Assembly: GCF_000482465.1 (NCBI RefSeq)
Contig: NZ_AXVJ01000067.1
Span: 1-37,089 of the forward strand
DNA length: 37,089 bases
Reading direction: 5' to 3'
Source: Runella limosa DSM 17973
GTDB lineage: Bacteria; Bacteroidota; Bacteroidia; Cytophagales; Spirosomataceae
Part shown: positions 7,495 to 16,100 of the stretch, one piece after another
Numbering within the stretch: the stretch's first letter is position 1
How the letters are laid out: each line of letters starts with the position of its first letter
Program-made: the position numbers and the translations under genes
Notes under the pieces: generated by a model
The model's database searches: none
What the model was told of the DNA's origin: nothing
What the model saw: only the letters and a program-made list of their open reading frames with translations

Positions 7495-8377
7495 TTTTTA
7501 AGAAGTGAAGAAGTGTTGAAGTAAAAATGGTTGATTTCTCAAGGTTGGACAAATGCCCTGCATTTTTGATGCCAAAGGTAGCAGAATTGGGAATACGTTC
7601 GGCCATCACTTTCGCCATCCGATGAAACGTTTCCTCCTCTTTACTTCCTGTCAAAATAAGGGTTTGGGCTTGAATAATTGGAAGTAACTCAAGGGTGTGA
7701 GGGGGGCCAAAGTACGGATTGATGCGGGGATTGATGAGATGGTCTCCGTGGTAGTCGGCGGTCATTTCACTTAGCCGAATGATGGCGCGGTCTTCGGCCG
7801 CGTACAAACGCGTGAATGGTGAACGAAGCCAAAATTCTTGCTGCTCATCGTGCCAACCTTGTTGAGAAATAATGTCAACGGCTTTGTGAAGCGACGCCGA
7901 TAATTCGGGGGTGTATTCCTCAAAACCATCAAGCTCGGTGTTAGTAGCAACGATTTTAAGGGTACGTTGAGGATAACGAGCCGCAAAATGAAGCGCAATG
8001 TTAGCACCCATTCCCGCCCCAACAAGGTGCGTTTGTGTTATACCCAAGGAGTCTAGCAATGCCTTGAGGTCGTCGGTGGGGTCGTGGGGGTCGCGTGCGC
8101 GGGCTGATTGTCCAAACCCACGCACGTCGTATCGAATAACTCGGTATCGTTTATTTAATTTTGACCATTGGCTATCCCACTGTCGGTTGTCGAGGGCAAA
8201 TCCATGAATCAAGACTACTGTTTCGCCTTTTCCCGCCGCTTCGTAATACAGCCGAGTGTCATTGACTGCCAATCTACCCGAGATGGTTTTAGATTGGGCA
8301 AAGGCAACTACGCTGCTAAACAGCAGCCAACACAGCAAAGCCAACAAAGAATGTCGTGAATGATGGGTTGGATACAT
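7472..8377 (-). CDS. Secreted alpha/beta-hydrolase-fold protein lacking the nucleophile serine
   Basis: The 301-residue protein starts with a signal peptide (to about residue 28, VVAFAQ). It then has the alpha/beta-hydrolase order: oxyanion-hole VVLIHGFALDNRQW, then RVIRYDVRGFGQS, then the nucleophile elbow, then a cap, and finally the NAGHLSNLEK histidine (H275). At the elbow the usual G-x-S-x-G reads LVGAGMGAN (G120-A-G-M-G124), so glycine replaces the catalytic serine. The strand normally carrying the acid reads LILTGSKEEE. The fold is therefore clear but ordinary ester hydrolysis is doubtful. It may be a binding protein, or use a non-serine mechanism as some hydrolase-fold lyases do. It is the middle gene of a three-gene operon, 21 bp after the DinB-like gene and overlapping the small membrane protein gene. 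Confidence 0.85.
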   Translation of the reverse strand: MYPTHHSRHSLLALLCWLLFSSVVAFAQSKTISGRLAVNDTRLYYEAAGKGETVVLIHGFALDNRQWDSQWSKLNKRYRVIRYDVRGFGQSARARDPHDPTDDLKALLDSLGITQTHLVGAGMGANIALHFAARYPQRTLKIVATNTELDGFEEYTPELSASLHKAVDIISQQGWHDEQQEFWLRSPFTRLYAAEDRAIIRLSEMTADYHGDHLINPRINPYFGPPHTLELLPIIQAQTLILTGSKEEETFHRMAKVMAERIPNSATFGIKNAGHLSNLEKSTIFTSTLLHFLKNGIRQTP

Positions 8378-8398
8378 AATCGGCTAAGGCATATCGAC

Positions 8399-8962
8399 TT
8401 AGTACATGTCATTGAAGTCTGTAATACCACCTGAGCGGTAATAATCGTCTTCGTCGTTACGGCTTTGTTTGCCCAAACCTTTGTAAGTAAGTGCTTTTTT
8501 GAGAATTGAGATTTGGCCCGCGTGGTACAAATCATGCTGTAAAATTCCGTGAAGCATGGTATAATAATCGTACTCCCGTCCTGGTACGATTTCCTCTAAA
8601 AATTCGTCATCTTCCCGCTTTTCAAGCTCCGCAATAAGCTCTTCTTGGCTCAAACTAAGTTCCATTTGGAGTGCTTCCCATTCAAATTCATCAAACATCG
8701 GGAACGTCTTCCAGTCGCGTGATTTTGTTACTTCATACTCACCGTCACCTTGTAATCGTTTGATGACAAAGATGCGCCAGGTGGTCATGTGGTAAAGAAG
8801 TTCGGCGATACAATGGGTATTCGGCATGATTTTTTCGGCAGCCATTTCCCACGATACATCGCTCAATACTTCTACTACCGATGGCCCATGCCATGCTCCT
8901 TCACTTTCGTAGATTAGATTAAATTGGTCAATAATGCGTAATAACTCTTCTTTTGCGTCCAT
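8399..8962 (-). CDS. DinB-like superfamily protein
   Basis: From the ATG at 8962 the product is 187 residues and starts MDAKEELLRIIDQFNLIYE, the usual first helix of DinB-like four-helix bundles. The frame stays open 114 bp further upstream, but that stretch encodes basic, unhelical sequence and would intrude on the promoter region of mltG, so I prefer the shorter start. Likely metal ligands are H58 (AELLYHMTTW) and H143/H147 in LQHDLYHAGQI, the typical DinB spacing. Family members include metal-dependent thiol transferases (bacillithiol, mycothiol), but most are uncharacterised; the substrate here is unknown. It is the first gene of the operon with the hydrolase and small membrane protein, and divergent from mltG. 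Confidence 0.82.
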   Translation of the reverse strand: MDAKEELLRIIDQFNLIYESEGAWHGPSVVEVLSDVSWEMAAEKIMPNTHCIAELLYHMTTWRIFVIKRLQGDGEYEVTKSRDWKTFPMFDEFEWEALQMELSLSQEELIAELEKREDDEFLEEIVPGREYDYYTMLHGILQHDLYHAGQISILKKALTYKGLGKQSRNDEDDYYRSGGITDFNDMY

Positions 8963-9065
8963 TGTGATGTTATAAGACAATCTTTGTTGAACTCCAAAGG
9001 TACTCAATTCTTGTTTTGTTCGGTAAACTTGCGACTGTTTTCGTAGAAAAACCAAAGTGAACGTG

Positions 9066-9073
9066 TACTTTTG
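9066..9073 (+). promoter_or_regulatory. Candidate Bacteroidota -7 promoter element for mltG
   Basis: TACTTTTG matches the Bacteroidota sigma-ABfr -7 consensus TAnnTTTG exactly. It would place the transcription start near 9080, about 47 bp before the mltG start. No clean TTTG -33 box is seen at the right distance (a T-rich stretch near 9038-9041 is the nearest), so this is tentative. Confidence 0.4.
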
Positions 9074-9126
9074 CACCGTAGATTCTATTGGCAGCCTCGT
9101 TCATTTGTTCAAATTGACTTATTATC

Positions 9127-10170
9127 ATGTCTCGTAATTTTCAAATTGGCTTGTTTGTTACCGTTACGGTAATCATCACATCATTCTCCTTTTATTTTTG
9201 GCAATTGGCCAAAACGCCTAACTTTCAACAAGGGAAAGACAAAGATTTTGCCCTGTTGATTCCTGCAGGGGCTACCTACGAAACGGTGCTCGACTCGCTC
9301 AAAAAAAACGACGTATTAAATGACCAGATGTCGTTTCGTTTTTTGGCTAAATTGCTCAAACTGCCCGAAAAAGTAAAACCAGGACGGTACGTTCTAACCC
9401 GTAAAATGGGGAATTTAGAAGCCATCCAAAAACTTCGCAATGGCAGTCAAGATGCTGTTCGTTTGACCTTCAATAATATTCGGATCAAAGAGGATTTAGT
9501 GAAGCGAATTGGGGCGAAATTTGCGTTTGGGGCAGATACGTTGGGTCGATTGTTGAACGACCCTCAGGTATGTCAAAAGTACGGTTTTGATACCACAAAC
9601 ATCGTAAGTATGTTTTTGCCTAATACTTATGAAATATTTTGGACAACCAAAGTGGATAAGTTTTTGGGACGTATGCACGATGAGTATAACAAGTTTTGGA
9701 CGCCCGAACGAATCGCCAAGGCCAAGGCGTTGGGGTATTCCAAAGCAGAGGTATCAGTAATGGCTTCGATTGTGGACGCCGAAACCAACCGAACTGACGA
9801 AATGCCGCGCATTGCGGGTGTGTATCTCAACCGTATCAAACAAAGTATGCCATTACAGGCCGACCCAACGGTGATTTTTGCGTGGCGTGATTTTAGCATT
9901 AAGCGAGTAACGGGTAAGTATTCGGCCCTCAATTCTCCTTACAATACGTACCGCGTTTTGGGGTTGCCTCCAGGCCCAATCAACATCCCAAGTACAGACG
10001 CCATCAACGCCGTTTTGAACGCCGAACAGCATGATTACTTGTATTTCTGCGTAAAAATCGACCCTGATGGCAAATTACTGGGTTACCACGACTTTGCGGT
10101 TACGTACGAAGATCACCTCAAAAACGCAAAAATATACCAAGAGGCGCTTAATAAATTAAACATCAAATAA
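9127..10170 (+). CDS. mltG: Endolytic murein transglycosylase MltG
   Basis: The 347-residue protein has one N-terminal membrane span (about residues 7-26, GLFVTVTVIITSFSFYFW), a LysM-like segment (IPAGATYETVLDSLKKNDVL) and the YceG/MltG catalytic domain. The key motif is ASIVDAETNR, with the predicted catalytic glutamate at E219 (E. coli MltG uses E218). It is followed by GVYLNRIKQSMPLQADPTVIF and LPPGPINIPS, both strongly conserved in the family. Length matches the usual 330-350. The enzyme cleaves nascent glycan strands near the inner membrane and sets glycan chain length. A thioesterase gene follows after only 9 bp, indicating one operon. Confidence 0.95.
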   Translation: MSRNFQIGLFVTVTVIITSFSFYFWQLAKTPNFQQGKDKDFALLIPAGATYETVLDSLKKNDVLNDQMSFRFLAKLLKLPEKVKPGRYVLTRKMGNLEAIQKLRNGSQDAVRLTFNNIRIKEDLVKRIGAKFAFGADTLGRLLNDPQVCQKYGFDTTNIVSMFLPNTYEIFWTTKVDKFLGRMHDEYNKFWTPERIAKAKALGYSKAEVSVMASIVDAETNRTDEMPRIAGVYLNRIKQSMPLQADPTVIFAWRDFSIKRVTGKYSALNSPYNTYRVLGLPPGPINIPSTDAINAVLNAEQHDYLYFCVKIDPDGKLLGYHDFAVTYEDHLKNAKIYQEALNKLNIK

Positions 10171-10179
10171 TCGCTGCCC

Positions 10180-10596
10180 ATGTTTGTCTATGAGTACAAA
10201 GGTGTCCGTGTTCGCTACGCCGATACCGACCAAATGGGATACGTGTATTACGGTAACTATGGCCGTTTTTATGAGATTGGTCGGGTAGAAGCCTTGCGTA
10301 GTTTGGGTATGTCATACCGCGAGATGGAGGACAGTGGTATAATGATGCCTGTCTATGACAATTACGCTCGTTATCTTCAACCTGCGCGGTACGATGACGA
10401 ACTTAGCATCAAAGTGACCATTCCAGAGCTACCCATGGCACGGATTGTCTTTGAGTACGAAATTCGGAACCAGGATGGCACATTGTTGAACACGGGAAAA
10501 ACGACACTTTTGTTTTTAAGCCGAACAACCAACCGCCCAACGCGCGCTCCCAAAGAAATGATTGAGCGACTGCAAGGGTTTTACGAACCTAAATAG
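10180..10596 (+). CDS. YbgC-type acyl-CoA thioesterase (hotdog fold)
   Basis: The 138-residue product has the 4-hydroxybenzoyl-CoA-thioesterase/YbgC signature RYADTDQMGYVYYGNY at residues 12-27, with the predicted catalytic aspartate D17. A single hotdog domain follows (RYDDELSIKVTIPELP, FEYEIRNQDGTLLNTGKTTLLF). Family members hydrolyse short- to medium-chain or aromatic acyl-CoAs in the cytoplasm. In proteobacteria YbgC sits with the Tol-Pal genes; here it is directly downstream of mltG (9 bp), so the link is to cell-envelope work or simply a shared promoter. It ends just before a strong hairpin. Confidence 0.9.
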   Translation: MFVYEYKGVRVRYADTDQMGYVYYGNYGRFYEIGRVEALRSLGMSYREMEDSGIMMPVYDNYARYLQPARYDDELSIKVTIPELPMARIVFEYEIRNQDGTLLNTGKTTLLFLSRTTNRPTRAPKEMIERLQGFYEPK

Positions 10597-10603
10597 CATT
10601 ACA

Positions 10604-10650
10604 AAAAGCGCAAGCCTCCGAATTGTTTCAACTCGGAGGCTTGCGCTTTT
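10604..10650. terminator. Bidirectional rho-independent terminator
   Basis: AAAAGCGCAAGCCTCCGA (10604-10621) and TCGGAGGCTTGCGCTTTT (10633-10650) form a perfect 18-bp stem with an 11-nt loop. A run on one arm and T run on the other make it work both ways. It separates the convergent mltG-thioesterase operon and the epimerase-like gene, whose stop codon immediately follows at 10651. Confidence 0.92.
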
Positions 10651-11523
10651 CTAGTCTTTTTCAGCAATAGAAACCGACCAAGTACGTTCAAACGTCTGGT
10701 TGCTTTCTAGGCAAATGATTCCTTCTTTTTGCGTCAATTCTTGCGTAGAATCGACACTGTCAGCAATTCCGCACCAAGGCTCAATGCAGACAAAGTCGGC
10801 GTCTTTGGCCGCCCAAATGCCCACGTAAGGAAAACCACTAAAGCCAAACGTAAGTGAATTTCTACCTTTTACTGAGCTTAAAGTAACAGCGGTAGCGTTG
10901 AGGTGTTTAAATACCAGTGCATCTTCGTAAAAAAGCGATTTGGTTAAAGCCAAGCTATTTGTTGTCGAAACCAACGTAGGTTGAGTTTCAATAAGTCCGT
11001 CAGGGGACAAAGGCCAACGCCATAATTCTTCTTCTTTATCGAAATTTAACGTATAGTCATTGTACGTTCTTTCTTTGTCAAAAGGTACATGAAAAGCAGG
11101 GTGGCCTCCCACTGAAAACCACAACTGATTCGCGGCAGGATTATGAACCTGATACGTAACGTTTAATTGATTTTGCACAATTTCGTAGATAAGCCTTAAC
11201 TCAAATTCAAACGGATAATTAGCCAAAGTGCTTTCATCTTGGGTAAGTAAAAAAGTGGCTTTATTATCAGTATGTTCTTGGACTAAAAAGACTTTGTCTC
11301 TGGCAAATCCATGTATAGGTAACTGATAATCAACCTCTTGGTAACGGTAGGTGTTGTCCTTTAAGCTTCCAACAATAGGGAATAAAACTGGCGAATGCTT
11401 GGCCCAAACTGCTTGTGCATTCCAGAGATAGTCTGATTGTGAGGGTAAATGAAACAGTTGTTGAAGTTCTGCTCCTTTGGGATGAATCTGAACTTGGAGG
11501 TGGGTATTTTTAAGTTGTATCAT
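10651..11523 (-). CDS. Aldose 1-epimerase-like protein (LacX/mutarotase family)
   Basis: The 290-residue product carries the galactose-mutarotase-like fold signatures of the LacX-type subgroup (COG2017): IHPKGAELQQL at the start, PVLFPIVGSLKDN, LPIHGFARD with H71, FSVGGHPAFHVP with H141, and CIEPWCGIAD with E248. H71 and H141 are in the positions of the substrate-binding and proton-donor histidines of aldose epimerases, and E248 is a candidate general base. Family members interconvert sugar anomers or act on phosphorylated or modified hexoses; the exact sugar cannot be inferred. No signal peptide is seen, so it is cytoplasmic. It stands alone between the terminator and a 204-bp spacer. Confidence 0.88.
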   Translation of the reverse strand: MIQLKNTHLQVQIHPKGAELQQLFHLPSQSDYLWNAQAVWAKHSPVLFPIVGSLKDNTYRYQEVDYQLPIHGFARDKVFLVQEHTDNKATFLLTQDESTLANYPFEFELRLIYEIVQNQLNVTYQVHNPAANQLWFSVGGHPAFHVPFDKERTYNDYTLNFDKEEELWRWPLSPDGLIETQPTLVSTTNSLALTKSLFYEDALVFKHLNATAVTLSSVKGRNSLTFGFSGFPYVGIWAAKDADFVCIEPWCGIADSVDSTQELTQKEGIICLESNQTFERTWSVSIAEKD

Positions 11524-11727
11524 TGTGCAGTTGAAGGTTTGTACAGATAAAATAACGAGGCTTAAAGTGAGTGAATCATGAATCAGTTTGCAAAAATTGA
11601 CAATAAGGCATGGAAAAACAGGGTTTGCTAGAAATAAAACTCAAAAAAGTTGGGAGAGAACAGTAAAATACATAATTTCAGACTCTTACTCATGTTATAA
11701 GAACTCTATTTCAACTCTAGCCGTTTG

Positions 11728-13122
11728 ATGGACTCACGTGCGCAATTTCAGTTGTCGTTACTTGGCGATAAAACTGCCCTCCTAAAAATAGGTAAAAGTA
11801 CGCGCATTCTTCTATTTTCGTTGGTTGTTGTTGTCATCGTAACGGGCGTATTCTTCTCGCAAACATTGGGATTGTTTTTCTTTGGTTTAGGTTTTCTCAA
11901 CTACATCTTGCTGTTAAGTTTTAGGGTAAGTAACAACTTCTATCGCCGAACAAAAAAAAGTATAACAGCCTCGATGATAGTGGAAGAATGGCCGAAGTTT
12001 TCGATTCTGGTACCCCTAAAGAACGAAGACGAAGTAATCCATGCGACCCTGCAAGCCATTGAAAATTTAGATTATCCCAGCGATCGAAAAGAAGTACTGA
12101 TTGTTGTGGAAGATACCGATGTGGTTACTCAACGCAGCCTAGCTCAAATTGATTTGCCATTTTCGTTTCGGGTTATTCACATACCTGAGCTTCCTCCTTT
12201 TACCAAAGGGCGGGCGTTGTTGTACGCACTTAGCGAGGCTACGGGGACGTACCTGACGGTGTATGATGCAGAAAGTAGGCCAGAACCTAGCCAATTGAAA
12301 AAGGCTGCAACTGCTCTTTTACAGGCAAATAATGAAACATGTTTTCAGTCGAAAATTCGTATTTCAAACGCAGGTACAAACTGGCTCACCCGAAACTTTG
12401 CGGGGGAATATTACGAGTGGTACGAACGGCATTTGAGTGAGTTATCGGCGCAAGGTTTACCCTTTGGACTCGGAGGAAATTCGTTTTTTGTCTCCAAAAA
12501 AGCCCTTGAGGAAGCAGGTGCATGGGATCCTTTCAACGTGACGGAAGATGCCGATTTGAGTGTGCGACTATCAGAGAACGGAGTTAAACTACAAATCCTC
12601 GATTCTGTGACAACCGAAACCTGTCCAGATACCCCCAAAGGTTGGATAAACCAGCGTACGCGTTGGAACAAAGGACTGTTTATTACGCAATTGGTTCATT
12701 TGGGGCGTACGTTTATGAGTGATAGTTGGCGGGGAGAGGCATGGATAAGTTTTTGGTTACCCATGATTTCGGCGGCGCTGGTTCCTTTCTTTAATCTATA
12801 TATTCCTATTTATATGACTTGGGGAAACCTTTCCCTTTGGAATGTCTATGTCATGAGCGTGGCGCTTTGGGGGCTCTTTTCGCTCAATCTGGTTTTTACC
12901 TGTGCCATCAATTACCTGACTTACCGCCGCATGGGCATCGTGGTTTCGCCGTTGCGTATTTTAAAAGATTGGTTTTTGTACTTAATCCTTCATATAGCAT
13001 CGGGGATGAAGGCGTACGCTGAGTATTTTATCTCCCCCTTGTATTGGCACAAAACCGAACACCTTGAAGGAGAAAAATCCAGCCTTATAAGCTCAGAAAA
13101 AGAAGCTGTCACAACGTATTGA
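11728..13122 (+). CDS. Membrane glycosyltransferase family 2
   Basis: Starting at the ATG at 11728 (a TTG directly before it is less likely), the product has 464 residues. Two N-terminal membrane spans (about residues 25-65) are followed by a GT2 domain: FSILVPLKNEDEVI, the DxD-like YDAES (about 180), ED in NVTEDADLSVRL (about 273), and the QRTRW motif (about 309-313) seen in processive cellulose/hyaluronan-synthase-like enzymes. Three or so C-terminal membrane helices follow (WISFWLPMISAALVPFFNLY onward). The architecture suggests a processive or lipid-linked polysaccharide synthase at the inner membrane; the polymer is unknown. The T9SS surface protein begins 35 bp downstream, so the two may be co-transcribed. 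Confidence 0.9.
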   Translation: MDSRAQFQLSLLGDKTALLKIGKSTRILLFSLVVVVIVTGVFFSQTLGLFFFGLGFLNYILLLSFRVSNNFYRRTKKSITASMIVEEWPKFSILVPLKNEDEVIHATLQAIENLDYPSDRKEVLIVVEDTDVVTQRSLAQIDLPFSFRVIHIPELPPFTKGRALLYALSEATGTYLTVYDAESRPEPSQLKKAATALLQANNETCFQSKIRISNAGTNWLTRNFAGEYYEWYERHLSELSAQGLPFGLGGNSFFVSKKALEEAGAWDPFNVTEDADLSVRLSENGVKLQILDSVTTETCPDTPKGWINQRTRWNKGLFITQLVHLGRTFMSDSWRGEAWISFWLPMISAALVPFFNLYIPIYMTWGNLSLWNVYVMSVALWGLFSLNLVFTCAINYLTYRRMGIVVSPLRILKDWFLYLILHIASGMKAYAEYFISPLYWHKTEHLEGEKSSLISSEKEAVTTY

Positions 13123-13157
13123 ATTTACTCTATTATTAATTAATCCCTACATGTCAA

Positions 13158-16100
13158 ATGTCTATTTCTAAACCACGTCTTCTGTTTTTGTTTGTCTTGC
13201 TGTGTTGGGCAGCTGGACAAGCATGGTCTGCCCCCAACAAATCGCGCCGAAAAGTTTCATTAAAGGAACAAAATGGTAACTTTTCTTTAAAAGGAAACGA
13301 AGTAAAAGTTTCTAAAAATGAGCCTTGGGCGTTGATTGCCCCTTCGGCAGGTGGTACGATTGTTTCCGAAACTTTCGGAGTTATTTCGGTCAAAAAAATG
13401 TCCAATCCACCCGTTCTAAGTGTCTATGTGTGGTCTGGGGCAATCAGTACCGATTGGCATACGGCAGGCAACTGGCTCGTGAATAGTGCCGTGGCTACGG
13501 GTACGCCAAATTTTGGTTTTTTGATAGGTAACCATGTTCAAATTCCCGTTGTCGGAAATGGCAGGTATCCAGTAGTTACAGTCAACGCAGGGGCACGTTC
13601 GCTGACGATTGCAGCGGGGGCGAGTGTGACGGTTGCCAGCGGCGGTAAGTTGCGGGTTTCGGGTAGTGATACCGACGGTGTCACCAACTCAGGAACCTTT
13701 ACCAACAATGGCACAACGGAGCTGGATTCAGCCTTCCGTGATGGGTTTATTAACCAAGCAGGAGCTTCGTTGGTAAACACAGCTACTTTTTCGGTTGCAA
13801 AGGGTACAGGTAGTCGTCTTAAAAATTCGAGTACCATTACTAACTCAGGTACTTTCAATGTTTATGGAGGGCTATCGTTGGGCTTTTATAATTATCCAGG
13901 CGCTAAGTTACTTAACACAACCTCTGGATCAGTTTTTAATGTAGAGAGCGGAAACAACGGTGGTGTTTCTAATGAAGGTAAAATTGACAATGCAGGTACT
14001 CTGATTGTGAGGTCTGGAGATACGGGGCCGCAGTTTATCAATGCCGATTCAGTGATAAATAGGGTAGGGGCAACCTTTGAAATAAAAGAGCACCAAGATG
14101 AGATTTTGCTTGACAATAAAAAATACCTGCTTAACGAAGGCTCGTTTATAGTAAGTAACGGAGGGGAAAAGGGTGGCGTTTACAACCGAAACGGGGCTAA
14201 ATTGCTTAACACGGCTACTGCTAGTTTCATAATTGCATCGACTTCCCGTACTAATTTAAGAAATGAGGGGTATGTTGAAAACAACAATGTTTTTGAGACT
14301 AAAAATAACGCCGATAGTTCTGTGGTAAATAAGATGACGGGTAGTATTGTTAACAATGGAACTTGGGTGGTTAGGGGGAATAGCTTTGCTATATTTAACC
14401 AAGGAGGTGTTTCATTAGGAAGTGCAGGTACTTTTGATATTTCAAGTACGGGTGGTTCAGCAATAAAAAATTTGAATAGTTTTTTGACGTCAACAGGCTG
14501 TACAATAAAAATAGAATCGGCAAATTCTTCCATTCTTAACGGGCCAGGAGCACTTTTTGTGAACAATTGTAGTACTACGTTTCAATATTTGGGAGGCCCT
14601 CTTATTTTAAATAAAGGTCGTTATACGCACCTGAATGGAAGTATATCGGCGAGTTATTTCACAAACTTTCTGAAAAACGAAAAATACATGAGTGTCAATG
14701 TTCCTTTGACTCTAACTGGTAATCAGACAACTGGGGATGGAGTATTTGATAATAGTGATACGCTTATTGTAGGGGCAGCTATGGCTAGGACATGGTCAGC
14801 AACGGAGTATTTCATTAAGAACTCAGGTTATATGACCATTGATGGCCAGCAGAAAATAACTAGGGTATATAAAGTAATCGATAATTCAGGGACACTGATA
14901 TTGCCTTCTACATTCGGTATAACTTCATTTTATATCGGACAACCAATCGTCAATTCAGGTACTATACGAAACGATGCTTCATTAGTCTTTTCTGAATTTG
15001 GGAGTCCTTTGTTAGATAATACAGGAACGTTCCACAACAATGGCCGTATAGAGGGGGGGCGTAATAGTTTTGGTGTAAGAAATAACGGTGGAACTATCAT
15101 CAATGCGGGGGTTATCGAAATAGATACCGTGGGTACCAAAGGAATTGAACAACTCGGGACAAGCCCATCTTTTACCAATACTGCCACGGGGAAAATCTTA
15201 CTAGATATGATTTCAATCGATGGGATTGGAGTAAGCCCAGCTACGGTAGCTGGAAATGTATTAACAATTACGGGCGGCGGAGATATTACGGTGACAGCAA
15301 CCTATGCACCTTCGCCTTCATGTACATTTACTGCAACACAAACCATAACGGGTAAAGCCCTGCCAAATGCAGGTACAATTTCGCCATTGTCAGTTTGTGT
15401 TGGTAATATCATAACACTCACTTCCAATGGTTTAGGCGGTGGAACGTGGAACGGGAATAATAACTCAGTAGCAACAGTTAACCCTACTACAGGCCAACTA
15501 ATAGGCGTAAGTGCTGGTTTTGTTCAAGTAACCTACCAAGTAAGTAGTAATGGGTGTTCAAATTCAGTAACAGCTTCTGTTCAAGTTAAAGCATTACCTA
15601 CACTCACAGTAACAGGTGGATTGGTACCTAGCAGCCGTTGCCCAGTAGTGGATCCTGTTTCTATGTATTCAACCGTAAGTTGTGGAACAGAGAAAACGGT
15701 AGTGTGGTATGACGCCCCAACTGGTGGTAGTATCGTGTTGGTACCAAACCAGACGCCTTTGGTTACGAAAGATTATTATGTAGCGTGCAAGGATGTTCTG
15801 ACTGGTTGTGAAAGTGCCGAACGTGCAAAAATTACTTTCACTGCTTTACCCGTGGGAGGTACCCCAACCAATGTAAGTTTGACGGCCGATGGACAAACAG
15901 TACCAGTTGGACAATCGGCTAGTTTTTGTGATTTGGTAGGCGCAGAGATTACGTTTTCTAACGCTTGTCCAAGTGGCCAGCAGTTATTAATTTCGGTCGA
16001 TGGTGCTGAATATTCGGCTGCAATTCCAACCCAAATGGTGGATGGAAACAATCACAATTATCGGGTGCGTTGCCAAGCGGGTGCAGGTATTGAGGCGTGT

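Noticed and set aside
8963-9076. Upstream extension of the DinB-like protein
   Set aside because: The extra 38 residues are not DinB-like and overlap the likely mltG promoter; the ATG at 8962 begins the first helix.
14180-14566. Minus-strand frames of 74-128 codons within the T9SS protein gene
   Set aside because: Low-complexity antisense products of the NxGT repeat array; the sense strand has signal peptide and sorting domain in one frame.
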